The position numbers and the translations under genes are program-made. Under the pieces are notes generated by a model. It did not search any database. It saw nothing but the letters and a program-made list of their open reading frames with translations, and was not told the DNA's origin. This document shows positions 15,715 through 24,864 of a stretch of DNA of 64,000 nt, piece after piece (positions within the stretch are counted from its first letter, which is position 1; the number at the start of each line of letters is the position of its first letter). Source of the stretch: Thermoplasmatota archaeon (GTDB lineage Archaea; Thermoplasmatota; Thermoplasmata; UBA10834); the NCBI GenBank assembly GCA_018818785.1, contig JAHIRF010000005.1:310001-374000 (forward strand). The letters are read 5' to 3'.

Positions 15715-17247
15715 TCAAGGGATCTCGGGTAGCGGTGTGCCACCTAGACACTCGACAACGCTCGCATAACCCGTGTATAGAAGTGTGATTCCACCATCGC
15801 TAAGGTGCCCGCTCATGAACAGACCGTGCAACTGATTGTAGAAGTCATCCATGGTCTCCAGGCACAACACTATGTCCCCTGCGTCCAGGGCATATTGCGC
15901 GACGATCAACTTGGCAATGAGTCCGTTCTCCGAATGTCCTCTCAGCTCGGAAGCGACCGAGAGGACGAGTGGCACCAGGTCGATCGGCCGGCATGGTTCG
16001 GTCACAGGCGGCTCCACCTGCGTCTCCACGAGGATCTCCACTGACGAGAGCGGGACCTCTCCGGACCTCCCGCCAATCACGCACACTGAACCATCGGTCA
16101 TCATGACCGCTCCGTGTGCGCCCCTGTCCTTGATCATGTCCGCACTCGCGGTCCATACCATGTTCTTCACGCAGAACATCTCGGTCGTGTCCGTGCTTCC
16201 TCCGGAACTCGATGATCCTGCGGCGATCAACTTCCCATCGGACAGGCCTGTCAGAGAGAACCGCATCCTGGGCTGGGTCATATCTCCGGCAGATGTCCAT
16301 GAGTTGGAAGTGGGGTCGTAGATCTCTGCAGATGACATGACCACGCCATCGTCCATGCCCCCTGCCACGACGATCCTTCCATCCTCCAGCTCTGCAGCGG
16401 CGAACTCGTATCTGCCGCACCCCATCGGAACCGCATCCGCCCAAACGCCTGTCGCTGGATCGAACATCTCGCTGGTCCCGACGATATCTCCGCCCACCGC
16501 CAATACATCCCCGCTCGCGAGCAAGTGCATCGTGAACAGCATCCTGGTGTGCTGCATCGATCCTGCAGGCTCGAACGAATGTGTCGATGGGTTGTACGCC
16601 TCAGCCTGGTACCATGTCCCTGATGTCCAGTCTGTGCCGCCACTGATGAGGACCCTGCCATCTGGAAGTGGCGAGGCGGCGTGACCCGACCTCGCGAAAT
16701 ACATGGACCCTACCGGGAGAGCGCCCCCGCGCACGACATCTATTATCTCCGCAGAGGCGACCGTCCCTTTTCCGGACTCTCCTCCCGTCACTAGTACGGT
16801 ACCGTCGTCCAGCAATGTGGCCGTATGCCCGACGCGTGCGGAGTTCATGGTTGGTCCGGGCTTCCAGACGAGAGCCTCGGAATCGAATATCTCCGTGGTC
16901 GCAGTGGGACCGTTCGTGGATATCCCACCTATGACGAGTATGTCCCCGCTCGTGAGAATGAGCGCCACCGGTGAGGCCCTAGGGAGTATCATCGAACTGG
17001 CACTGGACCATTCGTAGACGACGGATGGTTCGGATGCGCCCTGAGTCATCGATAGTATCGGCATCAATGAGGCGCTGAAGCTCGTTGAAAGCACCAACAG
17101 AACTGCGACTAACGACGTCCACGAACCTCTGAGTTCTCCACTCCCAGAGAGTGCATCCACTAAACTCTCTCCCCCTTTTCTTGACAGGATGCTGCGAAAA
17201 CCACTCCCCCGAGCAGCGCGCGACCCCTGTCTGATCTCTTTGTCCAA
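15715..17247 (-). CDS. Kelch-repeat secreted or membrane-attached protein
   Basis: This 510-aa protein has an N-terminal signal or anchor helix (near residues 44-62, SLVAVLLVLSTSFSASLMPI). At least five kelch blades of about 50 residues follow, with recurrent motifs like GDILVIGG, DGTVLVTGGESG, DGRVLISGG, SGDVLAVGG, DGRIVVAGG and DGSVCVIGG, each followed by a TxxxEIxD-type strand. The blades should form a beta-propeller outside the cell. The last 110 residues (from EPPVTEPCRPIDLV) are not kelch and look like an alpha-helical domain with a few cysteines. Kelch propellers of this kind usually bind partners or glycans and have no fixed catalytic role. The TTG at 17247 has a palindromic TATA-like CCTTATTAAGG about 20 nt upstream. 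It runs in tandem with the DUF835 gene. Confidence 0.82.
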   Translation of the reverse strand: MDKEIRQGSRAARGSGFRSILSRKGGESLVDALSGSGELRGSWTSLVAVLLVLSTSFSASLMPILSMTQGASEPSVVYEWSSASSMILPRASPVALILTSGDILVIGGISTNGPTATTEIFDSEALVWKPGPTMNSARVGHTATLLDDGTVLVTGGESGKGTVASAEIIDVVRGGALPVGSMYFARSGHAASPLPDGRVLISGGTDWTSGTWYQAEAYNPSTHSFEPAGSMQHTRMLFTMHLLASGDVLAVGGDIVGTSEMFDPATGVWADAVPMGCGRYEFAAAELEDGRIVVAGGMDDGVVMSSAEIYDPTSNSWTSAGDMTQPRMRFSLTGLSDGKLIAAGSSSSGGSTDTTEMFCVKNMVWTASADMIKDRGAHGAVMMTDGSVCVIGGRSGEVPLSSVEILVETQVEPPVTEPCRPIDLVPLVLSVASELRGHSENGLIAKLIVAQYALDAGDIVLCLETMDDFYNQLHGLFMSGHLSDGGITLLYTGYASVVECLGGTPLPEIP

Positions 17248-17344
17248 GTGTCGGAAGACCGTTCCTTATTAAGGTTTTTTGGGTACTGACTCCCCCTCGG
17301 TCAGTACGGATGTCTAGATGGGGACGTTGGGTCGCGGAGAGCAT

Positions 17345-18565
17345 CTATGCCTGCGCTTCCGCCCTCTCTTCCTCGACATCGCTATCGAAGGGTTCGTACG
17401 GCTCGACGACCTTCGCCGACCTTTCCATGAGCGCCAACTCCCTCATGTTCAACACGCGTGGGTCTATCACCAAAACGATGGCGCAGTCATGGGTGAGGAC
17501 GAAATCATGCAGATGGTTCACGAACCTGAGCACGGTCTCGAAATCGTTCTGGGTAATCATGTACTCTAGCCCTTCGATCATCACCACGGCCTTCGTGTGG
17601 GCCTCAGCGAATTTGGTTATCAGGAGCGTCACGAGGCTCAGCTCTGTTGGATCGACATGGTCCTTGCCTGCCCTGCGTGTGAGCCACAGCATCTTCTCGG
17701 CCTGGAACTGGATGACCTTTCTCAGCCTGTCCGGATGCTCCCTCACGACCAGCATTCCCTTGGCCCCGTGTTCGACGGCCTCGTTGTACATCGTGATCGA
17801 GATGGCTGGCCTCTTCTCCTTCACGAGATAGATGAAACCTTTCTCGATCGGGAAGTGTTCTCCAGGGACCGGATGTATCGTAGGGAACGCTCCATCGGGC
17901 GTGATGGTGTGCGCGATGGACGCTGCCTTCGCTTCCTGATATCTGTCGGCTCCTCCGCTCCGTCTGTGATACATGACCGCACCGAGCGCGCCGATCGATA
18001 GGACGACCGCGAAGAACGCGAGATATGGTACGTAGTCGACAACGACTCGAGGATCGTCTGCGGCCAGTTGAGTGGCCACATCGAAGTCACCGTAGGTCGT
18101 GCCCACGCCCCATGTATAAGTTATGTTGCCCCAGGCCGTGTGGACCAGGTATGTGAGTTTGAAGTAGTAGCTGTAGCTCTGATCCAGCGCGTTCTCGGGC
18201 ACGCAGAAATCCACCGTATAAGTGCCGACTCCGACGCCATCAGGAGCGAGCCATTCAGACGAGTTCGATACATCGGTCCACGCGAACTCGTTAGGCGCCA
18301 TCCAGGATAAGTGGATCGACACGTTCTGTACCTTGACCATATAGGCGAGTTCGTCGTAGACATAGTCCCCGGACGGCATCGCGTTGACCACCATCACCTC
18401 GGCATCGAGCACATCACCGGGACAGTAATACGATCTTCCAGGGACGAAAGTGAAGCTCACATCTACCGCGTCGGCTGCCATCACGCCCACTGGTACACAG
18501 CAGAATGCGCTGATCAACAACGGAATCAAGACGCTCGATAAGACGAGCCTCGATCTATAGCCCAT
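17345..18565 (-). CDS. Membrane protein with extracellular beta domain and cytoplasmic DUF835 domain
   Basis: This 406-aa protein has a signal peptide (MGYRSRLVLSSVLIPLLISA, with cleavage near VMAAD). An exposed beta-sandwich domain (about 30-175) is followed by a membrane helix (about 180-200, YVPYLAFFAVVLSIGALGAV), a basic YHRR stop-transfer and a cytoplasmic DUF835 domain (about 230-390). The DUF835 part shows GFIYLVKEKRPA, GMLVVREHPDRLRK, MIEGLEYMITQNDFETVL and IVLVIDPRVLN, resembling a RecA-like or KaiC-like core without a usable P-loop. In archaea and some bacteria DUF835 occurs with signalling modules, so a surface-to-cytoplasm sensor is plausible. GGGGAAGGGAG precedes the ATG directly. 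Confidence 0.82.
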   Translation of the reverse strand: MGYRSRLVLSSVLIPLLISAFCCVPVGVMAADAVDVSFTFVPGRSYYCPGDVLDAEVMVVNAMPSGDYVYDELAYMVKVQNVSIHLSWMAPNEFAWTDVSNSSEWLAPDGVGVGTYTVDFCVPENALDQSYSYYFKLTYLVHTAWGNITYTWGVGTTYGDFDVATQLAADDPRVVVDYVPYLAFFAVVLSIGALGAVMYHRRSGGADRYQEAKAASIAHTITPDGAFPTIHPVPGEHFPIEKGFIYLVKEKRPAISITMYNEAVEHGAKGMLVVREHPDRLRKVIQFQAEKMLWLTRRAGKDHVDPTELSLVTLLITKFAEAHTKAVVMIEGLEYMITQNDFETVLRFVNHLHDFVLTHDCAIVLVIDPRVLNMRELALMERSAKVVEPYEPFDSDVEEERAEAQA

Positions 18566-18652
18566 CTCCCTTCCCCGAGGCCACGCGGCCCCGTTACCTC
18601 TATCTCCGCGGTTCTACATAACAATTCGCAGTCAGTATGGTGCTAAACGTCG

Positions 18653-19102
18653 CTATACGAGCACTCTCTTCTCGTCCTTCGTGATGTTGAGGACGACCTG
18701 CGTGTAAGTCCTGTCGACGTTCTCATGGTCCAGGACATTCTTGACGAAGGAGTTCAGCTCGGTCCTGCTCTTGAACCGGGCCATGACGATGGCGTCCCAT
18801 TCGCCGGTGGAATCGAACACAGCGAACACCCCAGGTCCTTTGGCCAGGTCCTTCTCGGTGTCCACGATCTTGCCATGGATGACCTTGATACCGATGACCG
18901 CCATGATGTCGTATCCTAGCTTGGTCGCGTCTATCATCGGCATGTAGCCCTGGATGACGCCTGCACGTTCCATCGCCTTCACCCTGTTCGATACGGTCGT
19001 GAGCGAAACCTGCAGTTCCTTGGCGATGTCCCTGAAGCTCTTCCTCGCATTATTGTTGAGGCTCCTCATGATGTCAATGTCAAGTTCATCGATCTCCATC
19101 AT
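18653..19102 (-). CDS. Lrp/AsnC family transcriptional regulator
   Basis: This 149-aa protein has an N-terminal winged helix-turn-helix (DELDIDIMRSLNNNARKSFRDIAKELQVSLTTVSNRVKAME is spread over residues 4-44). A C-terminal RAM/AsnC ligand-binding beta-alpha domain follows (VIQGYMPMIDATKLGYDIMAV through the final strand). Lrp-type regulators form octamers and respond to amino acids or related metabolites. The ATG pair at 19102/19099 is preceded by GGAGG 5-8 nt upstream; an ATG nine codons earlier is less likely. The promoter just upstream carries repeats around the TATA box that could serve for self-control. No amino-acid gene is adjacent, so the ligand is unknown. Confidence 0.9.
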   Translation of the reverse strand: MMEIDELDIDIMRSLNNNARKSFRDIAKELQVSLTTVSNRVKAMERAGVIQGYMPMIDATKLGYDIMAVIGIKVIHGKIVDTEKDLAKGPGVFAVFDSTGEWDAIVMARFKSRTELNSFVKNVLDHENVDRTYTQVVLNITKDEKRVLV

Positions 19103-19134
19103 GCCAGCCTCCTTGCTTTCAGGGACCATTGGAT

Positions 19135-19167
19135 GTGCTCAAGCACTTGCTTTTATAAATAACTTGC
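19135..19167 (-). promoter_or_regulatory. Lrp gene promoter with repeats flanking the TATA box
   Basis: Listed on the plus strand, GTGCT-CA-AGCAC (19135-19146) is a perfect inverted repeat. A TATA element, TTTTATAAAT, occupies 19151-19160. The hexamer ACTTGC lies on both sides of it (19145-19150 and 19162-19167). Transcription of the Lrp gene runs leftwards, so the inverted repeat falls between TATA and start site. This is a typical position for autorepression. Confidence 0.5.
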
Positions 19168-19295
19168 ATACTTGAGCGAACCGAATGGTCAAAACGCTCG
19201 AAATAATGCCGTAATGTGTTCAACTGTCCAGGATTACTCAAATAAGTTTGATATATGGTCACAGACGTATGGTATCTAGCAGGAGGTCGACAACA

Positions 19296-19433
19296 ATGCC
19301 AGGAGAATCTATGTGTTATGATGCTCGGATTCGATATTGGGAAGAGGAATGGGTATCTCAGCTCCTAGCAGAAGCCTTGAGGCTCAAGGGTGAGACCCCC
19401 TCAGAAGAGACCCCTGCATCAGACAAGTCATGA
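19296..19433 (+). CDS. Small 45-aa hypothetical protein with strong ribosome-binding site
   Basis: This short ORF begins MPGESMCYDARIRYWEEEW and continues as a charged helix (SQLLAEALRLKGET) with a Thr/Glu/Pro-rich end. Three features support translation: AGGAGGT at 19281-19287, 8 nt before the ATG; a plausible amphipathic helix; and a clean position between the Lrp gene and the convergent MFS gene with no other gene on that stretch. A TATA-like element has not been pinned down. The function is unknown. It reads like the small MCYD-start proteins that I believe occur in related archaea, but I cannot confirm this without a search. Confidence 0.55.
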   Translation: MPGESMCYDARIRYWEEEWVSQLLAEALRLKGETPSEETPASDKS

Positions 19434-19564
19434 TGGACCCCTGAGTGGCTGGTCAGGTCTCTCTGAACCGCATGGCATTCATCGCGGTTCAAATTCTAAT
19501 GCTGTTCCCCTTATCAAGTTCGGAATTCAGAAGGCCGGCCCCACTCAGTCACATCTCCAGGCGA

Positions 19565-20851
19565 TCAGGCTTTCTGGACGATCTCTTCGGAACCTTCGTC
19601 CCTTATATTCCTGAAGCAGAAGAAGAAGAACAGAGTGCCTGCCGTGTAGAATATGGCACAGTACAGGAACGGCTCCGTCCTGGTGTAATCGTTGTCCCAT
19701 ACGTAGCCTGCCACGACTTCTGATATCAGGAATGCGATCGTCCAGACCAGGGTGGTTATCGCGTAGAACGATGCGCGTATCCGCTCGGTCACGATGTTCA
19801 TGAGATATGCGTTCAGCACTGGCATAGGCACCAGCATCAAGAGTGATCTGACCGCATACAGCACGGCCGCTATGAGCAAGTTCGGTGAGTATGGTATCAG
19901 CACGAGGAACCCGATCGATGCGAGCTGGGACACGCTGATGAGCATCACCGCCCCTCTCGTCCGCGCGAGCATCGGGACTATGAAGTATCCTGCGACCAGC
20001 ATGACGTTCGAGAGAGTGAGCATGAGTGCGAGATCTGTTTCAGTGGCCCCCATGCCGTCGGAGAAGATGATGGCGATCCATGGCATCACCAGTCCCGCCC
20101 CGAACCCGATGAGCGCGTTCTGGACGGAGAACATGACGAGCTTCTTCTGCATGGGTCGGTCGAAGTCTAGTAGGAGCTTCTCCGGTTTCGTCTTGACCTC
20201 TTTGACCCTGAGCGCATAGAGCACTGGCAAGACCGCGACGAGAGTGGCGGCCGCGTACACATACCTGTACCCCGTGATCAGGTCGGAGCCCAGCAGGCTG
20301 CTGAGCAGGTCTGGCATCATGAACCCTACCATGGTTCCGACCGTCAGACCTATCGTGTTGGAGACGGACTGCATGCCATAGAGGTACTTCAGCTTGGACG
20401 GGGTGGCCTTGGTGGACAACAGCGCGATTATCGAAGGTCCTGTGATGGACCCCGCCATGCTCACAACGATGCTGGCCGCGATGTATATTGGCAGGCTCTT
20501 CTCCGCCAGGAACATCGCGATCCCGACGACGTCTAAGATGAGACCTATCACCAGCAGGTTCTTCCTGCCGAACTTGTCCGCGAGGAATCCGCTTGCAAGG
20601 AGCGTCACGGCGCTCGATGCGGATCCGACTGCGAACATGAGACCTATCTCGAGGGAAGTGAACCCCAGCTTGTCCCAGTATGTCGATAGGATGTACCATA
20701 GGACCGAGCTGGTGATGCCCATGAACAGGGCGACCTTGATCAACCTTCGTTCGTCCGCTCCGCTGTCTGCATAATAAACGAAGGTCTCTTTCACCCCGCC
20801 CTGGCCGATGCGCGCCAGCCCGCGGATGCCCGTTCCAATCCTGGAAGTCAA
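19565..20851 (-). CDS. Major facilitator superfamily transporter
   Basis: This 428-aa protein has about 12 hydrophobic segments in two sets of six. The loop 2-3 MFS signature is visible as GFLADKFGRKNLLVIG (the G-x-x-x-D-x-x-G-R-K pattern). A cytoplasmic middle loop (RVKEVKTKPEKLLLDFDRPM) separates the halves, and the C terminus ends in a basic/acidic tail (RNIRDEGSEEIVQKA). The family exchanges small solutes or drugs using proton or ion gradients. The substrate cannot be read from sequence and neighbours do not help. Start: TTG at 20851, giving a soluble N-terminal lead of about 40 residues; a GTG at 20794 is an alternative. It is divergent from the archaeosortase gene, with a shared TATA-like element at 20882-20891. 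Confidence 0.85.
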   Translation of the reverse strand: MTSRIGTGIRGLARIGQGGVKETFVYYADSGADERRLIKVALFMGITSSVLWYILSTYWDKLGFTSLEIGLMFAVGSASSAVTLLASGFLADKFGRKNLLVIGLILDVVGIAMFLAEKSLPIYIAASIVVSMAGSITGPSIIALLSTKATPSKLKYLYGMQSVSNTIGLTVGTMVGFMMPDLLSSLLGSDLITGYRYVYAAATLVAVLPVLYALRVKEVKTKPEKLLLDFDRPMQKKLVMFSVQNALIGFGAGLVMPWIAIIFSDGMGATETDLALMLTLSNVMLVAGYFIVPMLARTRGAVMLISVSQLASIGFLVLIPYSPNLLIAAVLYAVRSLLMLVPMPVLNAYLMNIVTERIRASFYAITTLVWTIAFLISEVVAGYVWDNDYTRTEPFLYCAIFYTAGTLFFFFCFRNIRDEGSEEIVQKA

Positions 20852-20881
20852 CAGTCGCCCCGGCGGTGAAGCTTTGTGCTC

Positions 20882-20891
20882 TAATAATTAA
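20882..20891. promoter_or_regulatory. Divergent TATA-like element between MFS and archaeosortase genes
   Basis: TAATAATTAA is nearly symmetrical. It sits 31-40 nt before the MFS start (minus) and 55-64 nt before the archaeosortase start (plus). Confidence 0.4.
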
Positions 20892-20945
20892 CTTGCCGTT
20901 TCACAATGGATCGAATTCGGATCACTGGCTCTTATGTGGTGAGAT

Positions 20946-21923
20946 TTGAGCAAAGTTTTATCTTTGAGAGATATCTGTGACTCCATTGTGCAATCCAGAG
21001 ATGACCGAATTCGTCTTCCGCAGTCGTTGAGCGACCGACTGCTCAAGAATCGGGAATTGTTGTTCTACTCGACACTTGCGGTGTCATGTGCAGTCGCATT
21101 TCTGCCATTTGCGCGTGAGACTGGCCCCTCGAATTTCTTGATCTATGCACTGCTTCCCATGATATTGGTGTTTGTCAACAGAAGCAAGTTCGAATCCATC
21201 CCACTCCCCAGAAACCTGGACCTTGTGATTGGCGTAGCGTTGATCCCATCGAGTTTCGCGTTCAATTGGCTTTTTGGTTCGGTCACTGGGGATTGGGCGT
21301 ATGGTCTGACTGATTATACGATCTTGGTCGTTGGCATCTTCGCCTTCTACTATCCGATATCCGAGAAGATTGTCCAGCTCGGACTAGTTCTCCTGATATT
21401 GCTCAGACTATTGACTATCGGATTGAGCCATGTCTATTCATCGGGGTTCGTGGTCGTATCTGATTTCATAGTGGGAATCGTCGTCGCCTTCTCAAAAATA
21501 TTGATCTCAAGCGACATTACGAGCGGAATGATCCCTGGAGAGATATTCGTGGGCGGAGCTGCAGGATCGACGCCGATATTCATTGGCTGGGCATGCGTCG
21601 GCCTGGAGGAGCTCGTGCTCATCTCGGTGATTCTCTACATATTGATCGATTCCTTTCATCTGCACAGAACAGCGACCATTCTCTGGTTTGCGATTGGGGT
21701 CATCGGGTCATTCCTCGTGAATATCCTGAGGATGGTCATATTGATCTGGGTTGCTTTCAGCCGCGGGATCGGGGATATGCTCTGGGTTCATACCCACATC
21801 GGCGATGTTCTATTCCTTGTATGGATTGCAATCTTCTGGTGGATATTCTTAGGATTCGCATCACGGGGTCGTCGAATCGATAAGGCCAGCTCACTGGAGG
21901 AACGAGATTCCCTGGTAGAATAA
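20946..21923 (+). CDS. Archaeosortase/exosortase family protein (first copy)
   Basis: This 325-aa integral membrane protein has about eight helices. The catalytic residues of the exosortase/archaeosortase family stand in the right order and setting: C217 in GWACVGLEELVLIS, R262 in NILRMVILIW and H284 (or H282) in WVHTHIGDVLF. The enzymes act as transpeptidases that cleave C-terminal tripartite signals (short motif, membrane helix, basic tail) and attach the protein to a lipid. The TTG start at 20946 has GGTGAG just upstream. It opens the A+T-rich glycan island and directly precedes a glycosyltransferase, fitting known links between such sortases and surface-glycan genes. The subfamily (ArtA, ArtC, etc.) is not resolved by eye. 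No intact target protein with a matching tail is encoded next to it. Confidence 0.85.
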   Translation: MSKVLSLRDICDSIVQSRDDRIRLPQSLSDRLLKNRELLFYSTLAVSCAVAFLPFARETGPSNFLIYALLPMILVFVNRSKFESIPLPRNLDLVIGVALIPSSFAFNWLFGSVTGDWAYGLTDYTILVVGIFAFYYPISEKIVQLGLVLLILLRLLTIGLSHVYSSGFVVVSDFIVGIVVAFSKILISSDITSGMIPGEIFVGGAAGSTPIFIGWACVGLEELVLISVILYILIDSFHLHRTATILWFAIGVIGSFLVNILRMVILIWVAFSRGIGDMLWVHTHIGDVLFLVWIAIFWWIFLGFASRGRRIDKASSLEERDSLVE

Positions 21924-22094
21924 TACTTATTGATGGACGTCTTGCTTGTGCATGTCGTTTCCTTTAGCGTCAGAGTTCCTACGGGTGCCAGAAATGAATG
22001 ACAAGGACAGACCTTTGATTCTATTCACGACGATGAATGATCTCCCTTTATATTATGGGATTGAAACGAAAGCATACGGAACGAGTGTGCGTTT

Positions 22095-23243
22095 ATGATG
22101 TCTTCTCAGACTCGCTCTCGAATTCTCGTTTGCAGTGATTTCTTGTATCCTCCTAAGGGTGGGGGGAATCTCTCGATTCGTTCAGTATCACTCGAATTGA
22201 AGAAGCGAGGTTTTGAAGTCCATAGTGCCTACTTCGGCGACCAATCGGATCCGGACCTCATTGCACATCCACAACCGCAGGGGGTGCTGCTCAGAGGGCT
22301 ATGGCCACGCCTCTGGAATAGCGATTCCATTTGGCGCACCCGCCTCAGGTCACTCCTGAATGAGGTCAAACCTGATATTGTGATTGCACAACAGACAGTC
22401 TCGATTCCCACTATTTCTGTTTGTAAGGAATTCGGAATTCCCGTCATCCTATTCATCCGGAATCTAGACGATTTTTGCCTGGGTGGTTTCTGGACTGGAC
22501 AGGCGAAGAAATGCGATTACAGATGTATTGGATGCAAAGACGCAGGTCCTCGCATCTGGCAGTTCCCTTTCTTCATAATGTATCATTCCCGGGTTCTCAG
22601 GTTAATACGCTCTGCCGATGCGATTATTGCAAACAGTCAAAATGTGCAGAGGATTCTGAGAGATTTGTTGGGGATGGAATCATTGGTGATTCTCCCACAG
22701 GTTGAAGCTCCATGCAAGGACGCGACTGAAATGCGTGATAAGATCCTGTTTATCTCTCCAGTGCAGCATAAAGGGAGCGAGATAGCATTGAAGATTGCCG
22801 AACACATGCCAAACGAATCGTTTCTTTTCGTCGGTGATGCCAAGCAATCCACAATCGAGAGAATGCAGCGATTGGCCAATGTCCAACATATCCATTGGAC
22901 ACGCGATGTTGGTTCCATCTACAATTCCTCTCGACTGCTGATCGTCCCGTCCATCTCCTCTGAATCCTTTGGCCGGGTATGTCTGGAGGCAATGTCGCTG
23001 GGGATTCCCTGCATTGTGAGTAGATCCGGTTCGCTTCCAGAAACGGTTGGTGCGAGTGGCGATGTTGTGATGGATTCACTCAATCATGAATCTTGGATAG
23101 CTACTATCCAGAGATATTCTGATGGCGTCTACTATGAAACCAAGTCCAATCTCTCTCTCTCTCGATACCAAGAATATATGGAAAATCTGGGGATCGACAA
23201 TCTGTTGCTGACCATCGAGCGCCTATTGGCGAATCGCAGATAA
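22095..23243 (+). CDS. Glycosyltransferase family 4 (GT-B fold)
   Basis: This 382-aa protein has an N-terminal acceptor-side domain beginning ILVCSDFLYPPKGGGNLSIRSV. The C-terminal nucleotide-sugar domain ends with the GT4 E-x7-E pattern (SSESFGRVCLEAMSLGIPCIVS). A cysteine cluster (GQAKKCDYRCIGCKDAG, near 135-150) sits in the N-terminal half, as in some polysaccharide GT4 enzymes. It transfers a sugar from an NDP-sugar with retained configuration, on the cytoplasmic face of the membrane. A TATA-like CTTTATATTA lies at 22045-22054. It is downstream of the archaeosortase on the same strand and convergent with the flippase gene. The sugar and acceptor cannot be determined from the sequence. Confidence 0.85.
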   Translation: MMSSQTRSRILVCSDFLYPPKGGGNLSIRSVSLELKKRGFEVHSAYFGDQSDPDLIAHPQPQGVLLRGLWPRLWNSDSIWRTRLRSLLNEVKPDIVIAQQTVSIPTISVCKEFGIPVILFIRNLDDFCLGGFWTGQAKKCDYRCIGCKDAGPRIWQFPFFIMYHSRVLRLIRSADAIIANSQNVQRILRDLLGMESLVILPQVEAPCKDATEMRDKILFISPVQHKGSEIALKIAEHMPNESFLFVGDAKQSTIERMQRLANVQHIHWTRDVGSIYNSSRLLIVPSISSESFGRVCLEAMSLGIPCIVSRSGSLPETVGASGDVVMDSLNHESWIATIQRYSDGVYYETKSNLSLSRYQEYMENLGIDNLLLTIERLLANRR

Positions 23244-23284
23244 TCGATCGAATACCGATCATCCGAAGCGATTTCCCGCGATCG

Positions 23285-24823
23285 TCAGAATATCCGCAGC
23301 TTTCTCATTACGCCCCTGGCCATCTTCTTTATTTGGCTCCTTTCGAATTGATCGAGGACCAGGCTATACCCTGCCAGTGCCATCGCAGACGAGAATACGG
23401 CCCCACCAATGAGACGTCCCGAGAAGTCCAGGCTCATAAAGTATTCATCATAGATGACGAGGATTGAGCCAAACGCGAGACACAACAGGAGGACTCTTAT
23501 GACGGAGACTCTGAATGATCTCCAGAAGTAAATGCTCAATATGAAGACATATATTCCAAATGATGCGAGATATGCCGAAGCAAGTCCTTTGCTCCCCAAA
23601 TCTCCGACGAACATGAATAGAACTGTGAGGAACACAAAAAACCATATCAGATTGAGGAAGAACGCATGCCATACCCTACCTGTGCCGAGAATCACATTCG
23701 ATACGATCGAGCAGATTACCCGGTATGAAGCCGCCCCGAACATCACAACTGCCGCGGCATATGCTGTACTGTACTCGACGCCATATAGCAGTCTTATCAC
23801 GCTGTCCAAGAACGGTAGGGCAAGAATGCAGAGGGGAATGACAGCAACTGCCGTGATGCACAAGAGCCTCTTCACATTCTCCCCGACTTTGTGCGGCATG
23901 GATGCATCCTGCTCGCTTATCATTGGCAGGAGAGGGACGCTCATTGCTGCAGACAAGATGAGAAGCATCTGCGCCAGATTATCTGCGATCTGAAAATCAC
24001 CAACGGAGTCAAATCCCCATTCTGTGGCAAGCACAGTTCGACCAATCCAGTGCGCCAATATCAGAATCAAACCACTGAATAGCAGTGGGATGGAAAAGGC
24101 AAATATGTTTTTCATGTGTCCCTTATTTGCCAGTATTGATTTTGATGCGCTGAATGATAGCCCAGCCACTCGCCTGACTACAAATGCTAGCATTGTTATC
24201 GAAATCAGATTCGAGATAATGAGCGCGAGGATTGCTCCATTGAGTCCAAACCCCCATATGCATATGGTGGTGACAGGCTGTGCCAGAATGGCGACCGCAG
24301 CATTTACTCTTGCGAGGGATTTGATGCGTTGGCATCCTTGGACGAATGATGCTAAGCCGATGTTCATTGAGGCTATCAAGACCAGCAGCGCTGAGAGTCT
24401 GATCGCCGTTATGATCGATTCATTGTTGTAGATATCTCTCGCGATTGTCTCTGAGAGGGCCAGATAGATCAATGAAGTTATCGCCGACGTTATAGCGATC
24501 ACTATGATCAGAGCACTTCCTATGCTCTTCGCCAGATTCGAATCCCTTTGGCTGATCTCAGATATATGTTTGATCATCGCCACAGGGACTCCGAAAACCG
24601 CGACTATGACCACTAACCCCTCAAGATTTACGATTATCGAAAGCGCTCCATAATCCGCTGGTTGAAGAAGCCTTGCAGCGATGATGGAATTGATGAGGGT
24701 CATTCCCTTGATTACCAATAGTGATAGAAAGGTAACCCCACTTCCGAATATCACTCTCTTTAGGAATCCATCCAAGTCAATCACTGGGTGTTGTCGCGAA
24801 TGCTTGCACGCAATCTGCCACAT
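23285..24823 (-). CDS. Wzx-like lipid-linked oligosaccharide flippase (MOP superfamily)
   Basis: This 512-aa protein has about 14 membrane helices. The polysaccharide-export pattern is clear at the N terminus (FLKRVIFGSGVTFLSLLVIKG, then AARLLQPADYGALSIIVNLEG). A basic last segment follows the final helix (FERSQIKKMARGVMRKLRIF). Proteins of this type move lipid-linked glycan units across the membrane. Its setting among glycosyltransferases supports that role. It is divergent from the GT-C-like gene at 24896, and both appear to use one symmetrical TATA-like element (GGTTTTATACC, 24865-24875). The first 20 residues before the hydrophobic start (MWQIACKHSRQHP) are unusual for the family, so the true start may lie further in. 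Confidence 0.85.
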   Translation of the reverse strand: MWQIACKHSRQHPVIDLDGFLKRVIFGSGVTFLSLLVIKGMTLINSIIAARLLQPADYGALSIIVNLEGLVVIVAVFGVPVAMIKHISEISQRDSNLAKSIGSALIIVIAITSAITSLIYLALSETIARDIYNNESIITAIRLSALLVLIASMNIGLASFVQGCQRIKSLARVNAAVAILAQPVTTICIWGFGLNGAILALIISNLISITMLAFVVRRVAGLSFSASKSILANKGHMKNIFAFSIPLLFSGLILILAHWIGRTVLATEWGFDSVGDFQIADNLAQMLLILSAAMSVPLLPMISEQDASMPHKVGENVKRLLCITAVAVIPLCILALPFLDSVIRLLYGVEYSTAYAAAVVMFGAASYRVICSIVSNVILGTGRVWHAFFLNLIWFFVFLTVLFMFVGDLGSKGLASAYLASFGIYVFILSIYFWRSFRVSVIRVLLLCLAFGSILVIYDEYFMSLDFSGRLIGGAVFSSAMALAGYSLVLDQFERSQIKKMARGVMRKLRIF

Positions 24824-24864
24824 GCTCTATATGACTTTCGAATCATGCATGCCGTTGCCGATTA

